Below, in pieces: positions 56,296 through 64,000 of a stretch of 64,000 nucleotides of DNA (position 1 is the stretch's first letter; each line of letters opens with the position of its first letter). The stretch lies in NCBI GenBank assembly GCA_029204225.1, contig CM055093.1, forward strand, positions 17,075,041 through 17,139,040, read 5' to 3'. The position numbers and the translations under genes are program-made. The notes under the pieces were generated by a model. It was not told where the DNA came from. It saw nothing but the letters and a program-made list of their open reading frames with translations, and did not search any database. The stretch is from Diphasiastrum complanatum. Lineage: Eukaryota; Streptophyta; Lycopodiopsida; Lycopodiales; Lycopodiaceae.

Positions 56296-57525
56296 TGTCC
56301 TATGATCCAGCTTCTTCCTAAAAAATATTTAGGAATGTGAACAAAACATATTACAACCAAGATTTTTAAATGGCTGACACTAGGCTTGTGCCCATGTCAA
56401 ACTTGATGAGGAGTCTTGTTGTTGACGACTTTGGTGTTGGATCTATTTTGCACGTAACAGACTGTGGTAGTAGCTTCCGTCCAAAACTTCACAGGTAGGT
56501 GTGCCTGATGTAGCATGGTTCTGGCTGAGTTGAGAAGAATTTGATCATTCCTTTCTACAATCCCATCTGTTGAGGTGAATAGGAAGTGGTGAATTGTTTT
56601 CTAATACCATGTTCAGCCATGTAGTTGGACATCTCGTTAGAGATGTATTTGCCGCCACCATCAGTTCAGAGTGCCTTCACTTTCCTAGACGTTTGTGTCT
56701 CAACCATGGCCTTGAATCTCTTGAAGCATTCAAAGGCTTCAGATTTGTGCTTAATGAACATGGTTGTAGACCATCTAGAATAATCATCTATGAAAGTGAT
56801 AAAATAGATTGCATCTCCTAATGACAGAGTTGGCGTTGGACCACATAGATCGCTATGTACAAGATCTAATACATGCTTTGTTTTGATGGAATGTGATTTT
56901 GAAAACTTGCTTCTAGAGTGCTTCCCATAGATGCATGATTCACAAAAGAAAGATTTTCTATCTAATGAAGACGAGAAATTCAAACCATCAACTAAATTAT
57001 TACAACGCATATAAGAAAGTCAGAGAGTACGTAAAGATTTCTGACTCTAGTGCATGTAGTCATAGTAGTATCTTCCTCAAGTATTGTACACTGCTCAGAT
57101 GAAAAAGTAACAGTGTAGCCCTCATCAGTTATCTTAGAGACTGATAACAGGTTCTTTGACAATTGAGGAACATGAAGGACGCTAAGAACACAAATGGACA
57201 GATTGTTGTTGAAGTTGATCTTCACTGCTCCTTTGCCTTCCACCCGTATGGTGCTAGAAACTTTGAGGTAGATAAATTGGTCTCTGCTGTAAGTTGTGTA
57301 CTCCATAAACCATTCCTTGTAAAAGGTCATGTGTTGGGTAGCGCCGCTATCCAGGTACCAGCTATCATAGTCTTTGCTGCTATTGTAAGTCATTAACAAG
57401 TGTGTATCTGACTCCTTGAATTCCGTCGTGTTGGAGGAGTCTGGCTGTTGTTGTCGTTGTTGTTTCTTTGTCTCGTTGTAGATCCTGATGCGACTCTCCT
57501 TGATGTCGTGATCCATCATGCTCAC
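56296..57525 (-). pseudogene. Copia F protease and integrase (broken)
   Basis: YDSWYLDSGATQHMTFY (protease Asp intact), VLHVPQLSKNLLSVSKI, then after a frame change FFCESCIYGKHSRSKF (zinc CC), DLVHSDLCGPTP and ITFIDDYSRWSTTMF. KAL-stop-TDGGGKYISNE holds the second Asp. YSPQQMGL-stop-KGM follows where NGxAERKN is expected, so the Glu is damaged. A shifted frame gives LPVKFWTEATTTV and HGHKPSVSHLKILGC. Confidence 0.8.
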
Positions 57526-57539
57526 CTTGAGTGTGAGGC

Positions 57540-58215
57540 TTCTACTATTGCTGTTGCACTTGATTCTTGCCCTTGGAATAGTCTTTCTTCTTCATGTATA
57601 GAGCCATGGATTTGTCTTTGATGGACAAGCTGCTAGTCTTTCTTCGCATTTCTTCTTGAAGAAGATGATCGATCACCTTTTGAAGAGTGAGGTCGGGTTG
57701 TGTGGAGATCATAAGACTTTGGAAGAGAAGAAAGCAAGGTCACAATGGCATCATCATTTTGAATATAATATCCTACAACTGATAACTAATCTAACAAGGA
57801 CTTGAAGCTATTGATGTGAGAAGTCATGGCAGTAGAATCAGACATGCTAAGAGTAAAGAACTTCTTTCTAAGTGTAATCTCATGGTTACATCATGAGTCT
57901 CATAAAGACTTGATAACAAGTCAAGTGCTTCCTTAGAGATTTTGCACGTGGTAACGTGAGATATTTGGGAGTCGGCCAGATTGAGTGTGATACATGCTAG
58001 GGCTTTCTGATCTTTGATCCTCCAGGCCTTTGCTTGATCACCATCTTCTGGTTTCAGGTATGCACCTTCTACTACATCCCAAAGATCTGTATCTATCAAC
58101 ATCATTCTAAGTTTTAACTTTCAAATGTAGAAGCTAGAACCATTGAACTTGTCAATGACTTTAGCTTCACTGAGTGATGAAGACGAAGAGCTACATATAT
58201 GAGACATGATAATAG
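57540..58215 (-). pseudogene. Copia F gag (broken)
   Basis: KVIDKFNGSSFYI, stop, then MMLIDTDLWDVVEGAYLKPE and ACITLNLADSQISHVTTCKI in the UBN2 gag fold. PDLTLQKVIDHLLQEEMRRK appears near 57,690 as in element G (PELTLSRVITMLLQEDNRR). No CCHC knuckle was found. F and G are the same copia lineage, different from A-D. Confidence 0.75.
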
Positions 58216-58259
58216 TACACAAATAGAACAAACTTAATCTCTTAGTTTATTTGAACTAA

Positions 58260-58272
58260 GCTTTGATATCAA
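58260..58272 (-). promoter_or_regulatory. Primer-binding site of F (degraded)
   Basis: Minus strand TTGATATCAAAGC, three changes from TGGTATCAGAGC plus one extra base. Confidence 0.6.
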
Positions 58273-58274
58273 TC

Positions 58275-59640
58275 TGATGGGTCAAGGGAGATAGAAGAAC
58301 GCAAACGGAGAAGAGAGAGGCAAGAATATTGCGGAATAGCTCTCCCATTCTAATCGGCTGCGAGGTGCAAAAACAGTCTAATAGACAACTTATGCTAAAT
58401 GTAATCACAGTTTTAAGTGTTCTAATTGCCCAACATGATCTTAAAAATTAATTTATACTCTAAAATAAGAGTATAGTCCACCGAAGAGATTAGAGATGGT
58501 TTGTGTGTGGTGCTACTAAAATCAGATTCAATGAAAAATATAGTTATGAAATAAATGGAAGAGCAGTATGATATTACGAGTTCCTCAGGCGCCAAATACG
58601 ACCATCGTCTGATCAGAAATTGAGGAGTCTTAGATGTCCGTGTTTTGATCAGAGTGAGTAAACAAGCGCGATCAAACAGCAATAAAAGTGCATTCGATCA
58701 CAACATACATTCATCTACGTTGTACATAGATAAAAACAAGTTGCTGCTATATTACACTAAAGCACAATCCAAATAGCAATTACAACAAAAAATTATGGCG
58801 TAATTGGGAGGCTAAAAAAGGCGTCTCATGGACGGAGCAACACATAATCTTTGCTTGGATGATTTATTTATAGACTTCATCCGTGTATTAATTACATTGA
58901 ATGCTTGTCACCTGATTAGGAAAGTCATTGTACTTGGAAGTATATGACTTTTGTGACAACTGTACACAATATATATATGGTAAATAATTTAGCATCGTTG
59001 ACGCGGACGAGGACGTCGCTGAAATGTTCCTCATTTATTTGAGATGACCTTCGGCATTTTTCTCTCTTCGCATTTTTCGCAAGAAGCCGAAGGTGCCCTA
59101 AAAGGATGATGTCTTAAAAACAGCTTAACACATGAAAGTAGATGACTTTCAAGAATTTTCTCTATCTTCGCATTTTTTGCAAAAAGCCAAAGGTGTGTTA
59201 AAAACAGTTAAGCTTTTGAACTATGCAAGTGTCACATTTCGGGGAAATGCGAAAAAGCCGAAGCTGTTGAAAACATAGTGTATTTTTGCAGACTATTGAA
59301 AAAGTAATGTATTTTTGCAGACTTGTTCTAAATGCAAGTTTTGTGGAAGTCCTTGAAGATGGCCAAGTCTTCAATGACTTCAAGTTATTAAACTTGACAT
59401 CTGAACTTTGAAACTATGACAGGATTGGTTACCCTTTGTTGGAGATCAGCCGGAAGCCCACGTTGTAGATGTTCTTCAAATAAATTGGCTGTCTAAGTTT
59501 GTAATTCCTGCAGGTATCAGATGAGTAGACGTAGAACCAAATTTGGTTTCACTTGACCCTAGATCAATGATCAATAAACATGCAGGAAGAATCATGAAAT
59601 AGAAATTAATCATTCACCAAGGAGGCAACTGTGGACTTGA
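58275..59640. other. Probable F LTR and unassigned sequence; no gene
   Basis: The F LTR starts at 58,275 (TGATGGGTC); its outer end is unknown. Near 59,040-59,280 the word TTCGCATTTTTCGCAAGAAG and variants ending GCCGAAGGTG occur three times. Related GGGCACCTTCG words occur in the opposite orientation at 61,910-61,960. Confidence 0.45.
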
Positions 59641-59643
59641 TTT

Positions 59644-60079
59644 TCAACACAAAGGACTTGTCAAATACATGACATGTTTTTTATCAAACATAAAATAAGA
59701 TGAGTAAAGAGAGATATGGCTAAACTTTCTTGCTGCTCTTTTCTCTTTATCCAAACCTTCATATTGATGTAGATTCAGGTCTCTTTTGCCTTGAGACAAG
59801 TGCTCATTCTCGGGTTCCTCCTTGATGTCTTTTTTCTTCATCATGCTTACTCCCTCTTGGTGTTGATGATGAAAACATGGATCCAAACCATGATCTTCTT
59901 TAGGACTCTCAAGGAATTTGTTTTCAAGTCTCCAAACCTGAATGTTCTCCTTCTCAATATGATCTTTCAAGTCAACAAAACAATCACCAAGATTATTTAC
60001 ACCAAATTTACTAGTTCACAATTGACTAGTCCACAATTGCTTACCACTAGCAATTTGCATTTACTTGCTGAACTTGAAA
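59644..60079 (-). other. Unassigned 108-codon ORF and flank
   Basis: A charged ORF on the minus strand (59,644-59,970; DIKEEPENEHLSQGKRDLNL) without a recognisable family. It lies just downstream of the truncated H gag and may be repeat-derived. Confidence 0.2.
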
Positions 60080-60849
60080 CTAGTAGCACTTGATCTTTGA
60101 TTTGTCCATCTTGGGCTTGACTTGTAATGATGATGATGTAGATCCTCCTTGATCTCCATCCTTTGCTTGCTCCTTTTTGAATGCTCCTACCTTGCTCTTT
60201 GCTTTGCCTTTGATCTTGAAAGATAAGGCTTTTTCATCATTATCATTGATGGAGAGCCTCTCCATCCTTGATTTGATATGAGCCTTCCTACTCTCCTCGG
60301 CCATCAACACACATTGAAGGTCTTCAATTGTAGGCAAGTTTCCCATGATAGCATAGCTTTGGACAAGGTTAGTAAAATCACTACATAAGAAAACTATTTG
60401 CACAAGCTCACTCTCTTTAATAGGTTCACCAACATAAGTAAGCTCTTTGTTCAAATCTTTTACTCTCAAAACAAATTGATGTCTACTCTCACTCCTCACT
60501 TGGAAGCATTGAGGAGCTTGGTTCTTGAGGGAAAGTAACCTTGAGGTATTCTTGGACTCATAGATCTTTTGAAAAGTCTCCCAAGCCTCTTGGGCTGAGG
60601 TACATGCTCCTACTTCTTTGAGCAAATTGTTTGCAACATTTTGATCTTAATACAATGAAGTGCAATCTTGCACCTTCTCTTGTATTTAGTTGCTTCTTGT
60701 GGATGGATTGGCTCATCTTCCTCTCCATTCACAATATCCATCAAATCTTGCTTGATAAGGATGGATTCCATTCTTAACTTCCAAATTGAATAATTTGAAG
60801 AGTTCAATCTGTCACTAGAATCCAAAAGATAGGCACTTATGGATGCCAT
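60080..60849 (-). pseudogene. Copia H gag (family A type), truncated at the knuckle
   Basis: MASISAYLLDSSDRLNSSNY at 60,849, a frameshift near 60,620, then EVGACTSAQEAWETFQKIYE and VLRVKDLNKELTYVGEP up to KSKIKCY. The sequence stops at the first Cys of the expected CYYC knuckle, with no pol after it. Most similar to A1 gag in this window. Confidence 0.8.
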
Positions 60850-61859
60850 CTTCAATGATAGGGAGATAGATTCAAAGAAACAAGATAGATTGGACAAGAT
60901 ATGATCACTACTAGCTATCCCACTCTCTTTGGGACCTGAGATGAATCATTTTCTGATTTCTCAACAAGATCTACTGTGATATTGAGCTTGATATATCTTC
61001 TAGATCCAAACTAGATCCAAATTTACTATAGATTTGATCAAAACTAGTCTCTTCCTTGATCTCGACTTCACAAGAAGGATGAATCCACCTTGATGGAAAC
61101 TGAGTCCGTCCGTAGGGCTCCGGGCCGACTGCCTGGTGATGGCAATTGTGTTCAGAGATCATTGTCATGGAATAAAAGGCCAGATAGAGCTGACTTGGTA
61201 GGAGTAGCCACTGCTATTGACTGCGGTCTAATTCTCTTCCAAGCCCCATATTGCTACTACAGATCTATTGTAAAAATCAAAGTCGTATACAACAGATAAT
61301 GTTGAATAAATCAATAGCAAAAATCTATCTACTGATAGCATGCATTCCAATATTGTAGATCATACACATTACAGAATAGAGCATTGAGAAAAATTCCCTC
61401 TATTATCAGAATTGAATTTTACAAAATTTTCTTGAGCGCTGTCTGTTTTTCAGATCAGTGCGTTGGTGCAAGAAAGATGTTCTCTTTCACAAAAATGACT
61501 AGTTACTGCTAATCTATAAAAAAAACTCTATGTCCGTGACTCGACTTTTTGACAGCCTAGTCTTGATGCATCTAGCAATATATTCGAAGCAACATTCCTG
61601 ATTAGAGAGACTAAACGATCTATAACTAATCTCATATTAAAAGAGCGGCGGATTAGGCACGTCCTAACGCTCTTCTGCTGACGTCTTCATATCTGATCAG
61701 GAAGTTGTACTACATGGTACTTGTTTGATCTTCCTGGTCCTTTGGAGCGCGAAGGATTTTGTGTCACGAACAAATTCGAGTCGTGTCGTGTCATGTGACC
61801 TTCTCCTTTTGCTCGTGCATTCGTTACCTTCTGCCCGTTGGACAGTATCTTCACACTGC
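60850..61859. other. No gene recognised
   Basis: Possible leader of H on the right of its gag, but no primer-binding site. Short ORFs have no motifs. Confidence 0.4.
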
Positions 61860-62170
61860 AGGCCTTCGTCTTTTTTGCTTAAAGACGCTTTTTAAGATTT
61901 TAAAGGCAGTGTCTTTTTTAGGGCACCTTTTCTTTTACAAGGGCACCTTCGCTTTTTCTCAAAAAAGGAGAAAAAGATGAAAAACGCAAAGGTAGACGTT
62001 AAAATATTTCTAAGGCATTTTTAGAGACAGTGTCTCCTTTTTCCTAAAGGGCAAAAGATGCGAAGGTTTGCCAGAAAATTTTTCTAAGGCATTTTTAAAG
62101 ACAATGTCTCTTTTTTCTCAAAAATGCAAAAAATGCGACAGTGTCGAAAAAAGTTGCCAGAGTTATTTTC
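61860..62170 (+). repeat. Degenerate tandem repeat, AAGGCATTTTT units
   Basis: Two adjacent units of about 75-85 bp (from about 62,000 and 62,074) share TTTCTAAGGCATTTTTA, AGACA(G/A)TGTCTC and GCGA, ending TTGCCAG. A more divergent unit precedes them. Probably inside the 3' LTR of copia I. Confidence 0.7.
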
Positions 62171-62400
62171 TAAGTGTTTTAGGCCTAGTGCTGAATTTTT
62201 TTCATGACACAAAAATGCAAACTGTGCGACAAAACAATTCAAAAATGCAGATTGTGTGAAACATAGTTCAAAATGCACAGTCGCGAAAACCAGCAAAGGA
62301 AAAAACTAAGAAAAAATGTTAAGACTTTAAAAGGTAGAAACTAATAGTTTCTTAAGCTCTCTCTCAAAGCTGATATTTTTCTGATTCCTAAGTTTGCACG
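62171..62400. other. Probable 3' end of copia I
   Basis: RANLGIRKISALRESLRNY continues the pol frame just past a stop at about 62,400. The LTR border is not clear. Confidence 0.35.
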
Positions 62401-63047
62401 CTACTTCTCAAAGATTGCCTTGTCAAGAGGCTTTGTGAAAATGTCAGCCACCATCTGCTTTGTTGGAATAAACTCGGTCTTCAGCCTGTCTTTCTCAACC
62501 AGATCTCTTATCAGATGATATCTGATAGCAATGTGTTTTGTCCTGGAATGAAACACTAGATCCTTTGTGAGATGAATGGCAGATGTATTATCCATAAATA
62601 GTAACAGTGACTCGTTGGAGTTCTCTGCCAGTCCGTCAAGGAACTGTTTGAGCCATGTAAGCTTGTTCGTCATCTTGGCTGCTGCAACATACTCTGTTTC
62701 GTAGGATGATTATGCGATCACGGTCTGCTTCCTGCTTATCCATATGATAGCTGCTCCAACTGCTATCGTGCATTCTCCTAAGACGCTCTTGCAGTCATCT
62801 TTCAGGGACACCCAGCTTGCATCACTGTAGGATTTAATCTAGAATCCTTCATGTTGAGAGAAACACAGCCCATAGTCCTTCGTCTGTTGAAGGTATTGCA
62901 GAATTCTCTTGGCTATCTTCCAGTGCGTAGGGCCTAGTTTGACATTGAATTGGCTCATTCTGAAAATTGCATAAGCAATGTCAGGGCGTATATTATCTAC
63001 TAAGTACATGAGTGCCCCGATTAATCTCCTGCAGGGCACGTTATGAA
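62401..63047 (-). pseudogene. Copia I RNase H and RT connection
   Basis: NVPCRRLIGALMYLVDNIRP and HWKIAKRILQYLQQTKDYGL (to 62,839) are followed, after stops, by FMDNTSAIHLTKDLVFHSRT (RNase H Asp) and FIPTKQMVADIFTKPLDKA. Several stops between 62,673 and 62,839. Confidence 0.8.
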
Positions 63048-63049
63048 TG

Positions 63050-63575
63050 GAAGGGCATGATCATAGGGGCATCACTCAAGAAAACCATCATGATCAAGGA
63101 GCTTAGTGTAGCATCAAACTCATGAAAAATCTTCTTATTAAGCATGGAGTAGATACAATGCAAAAAGCTCCTCTTCACAAAGAGGGAGTCTCTTAAATAA
63201 ACAAGAGAGCTCCTTAGGTGGCATCCTAGTGGAATTTCTACATTTCACAAATTAGAAGTGGAATAATGCTCTCCACTAGAGGTCACCATCAAAAGGTGGC
63301 TCACTCTACTTTCTTTAAGAGAGGTCTACTTGCATTTATTAATTTAGCCTAGAAATACTAGTTCCTACATGGTCATTCCATCTTCCGGGATTCACCATGA
63401 GGCTTACATAGTTCTTACTTGTCATTACTAACTAGTATTCCTCGGCTCTCATACTCGGCTCTCAGTCTTCATTAGTCTCGTCTTCTCAGAGACCTCCTCG
63501 GTCTAAGGTGAGAGGTGCTCTTGAGTTGCTCTGTCCGAGTATCTTGGGGATTCGTCAGAATCAGCCAGCAAAAAT
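63050..63575 (-). mobile_element. LTR-like element J, copy 3, inside the copia I RT
   Basis: The reverse complement matches copy 1 from GAGAGCCGAG (12,450s) to ATCATGCCCTTCCA (about 12,842). It has a TATA-like TTGTTTATTTAAGAG. About 390 bp of RT that should lie between HDISQHF and NVPCRRLIGAL are absent, so insertion went with a deletion. No target duplication seen. Confidence 0.65.
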
Positions 63576-64000
63576 GTTGTGAAATATCATGCTTCACCTG
63601 AGCAATTAGCTCATTGCTTCTGGACAAGATCAAGGTGTCATCCACGTAGACTACTATGATTACGACTTTCCCACCTGTGACCTTTGTATAGACATTGTAG
63701 TCGGCCATCAATGGTTGAAATCCTAAGAATCTGAGGGTGTGATCCTTCTTCTTATACCACTGCTTGACAGACTGCTTCAGTCAATATATGCTTCTTTGTA
63801 TTCGGCAGGCGTAGTTTGCAAAGCATGAGCAGATAAATCCTGGTGGTTGGTCCATATAGACATCTTCATTCAACTCGCCATGTAAGAAGGCGGTTTTCTC
63901 ATCCATGATTTGGATCTTGAGATTGTATGCTGTTGCGTATGCAAATAACAAACATAAGGACGAATGTTTTATGACTGGGAAAAAGGTTTCAAAATAGTGA
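63576..64000 (-). pseudogene. Copia I reverse transcriptase
   Basis: KIQIMDEKTAFLHGELNEDV (first catalytic Asp expected as QMDVKTAFLHG; here IMDEK), YMDQPPGFI, then VYTKVTGGKVVIIVVYVDDT, LILSRSNELIAQVKHDISQH. YVDD is intact. One stop in RSIY-stop-LKQS. It runs off the window. Confidence 0.8.

Larger units (their letters stand above)
56296..58274 (-). mobile_element. Copia element F (gag, protease, integrase), truncated
   Basis: Minus strand, primer site 58,260-58,272, gag, protease, integrase down to an RKKLD motif at about 56,300. RT and RNase H are missing, cut where the Helitron fragment begins. Confidence 0.8.
62401..64000 (-). mobile_element. Copia element I, RT and RNase H, window edge
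   Basis: Minus strand pol fragment that continues beyond the window. It is interrupted at about 63,050-63,575 by element J copy 3. Confidence 0.8.

Noticed and set aside
59644-59970. Charged 108-codon ORF as a gene
   Set aside because: No family recognised; it lies in repeat remains beside a truncated gag.

Overview
The window is repeat-dominated nuclear DNA from a land plant. It is AT-rich and packed with Ty1/copia and Ty3/gypsy LTR retrotransposons, most of the copia ones carrying the plant-type initiator-Met tRNA primer site TGGTATCAGAGC. One large gypsy element has an Asp-tRNA primer site of the Athila type. There is also a piece of Helitron Rep protein. I found no convincing host gene, rRNA gene, tRNA gene or CRISPR array, and I cannot place the species further from the sequence.

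Layout. 1-6,500 holds no recognisable gene: AT-rich DNA, poly-G tracts, (CA)n, (AT)n/(GATA)n, a 144-bp (GA)n run and an imperfect foldback at about 5,056-5,196. 6,560-10,720 is a decayed copia element on the minus strand (G) whose LTR carries a 45-bp tandem repeat. 10,990-11,930 is a relic of a proline-rich/coiled-coil accessory ORF. 12,425-13,494, 21,252-22,115 and 63,050-63,575 are three copies of one LTR-like element (J). 13,495-15,184 is a copia fragment (K) holding a solo LTR with a perfect GAGAA duplication. 15,185-21,126 is copia element A1 with both LTRs but no reverse transcriptase core; its 3' LTR holds a nested solo LTR of family B. 22,337-23,900 has an ACCGAG-rich degenerate repeat, a gypsy integrase-linker scrap and AT-rich DNA.

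23,900-31,760 is a gypsy relic (M) split by a nearly intact minus-strand copia element (B, 25,023-31,258) with similar LTRs and a TTTTT duplication. 31,761-41,407 holds another accessory-ORF relic, a minus-strand LTR (A'), two head-to-head non-autonomous copia elements (C1, C2) forming a large inverted repeat, and the 3' end of copia element D, whose LTR holds a solo C LTR (CAAAT duplication). 41,481-54,651 is a 13-kb gypsy element (E) on the minus strand, inserted in a GA/TTCGCGAA repeat block with a GAGAG duplication. It has gag, protease, RT, RNase H and integrase, then a long extra sense ORF. 55,271-64,000 holds a (TA)n run, the Helitron Rep fragment, three more minus-strand copia relics (F, H, I) and LTR-like sequence.

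Nothing here forms a host pathway; the genes are retrotransposon gag-pol modules at different stages of decay. The parts I judge most worth a second look are in the untranslated regions. (1) A decamer TGCGAG(A/G)GTT occurs 12 times in alternating orientation in the leader of E and 7 times just upstream of its accessory ORF. (2) The U5 of E carries extra complementarity to its own Asp-tRNA primer. (3) A CACACGTGTG palindrome lies about 160-185 bp from the 3' end of LTRs in three copia families. (4) The C1/C2 inverted repeat could form a long hairpin RNA.
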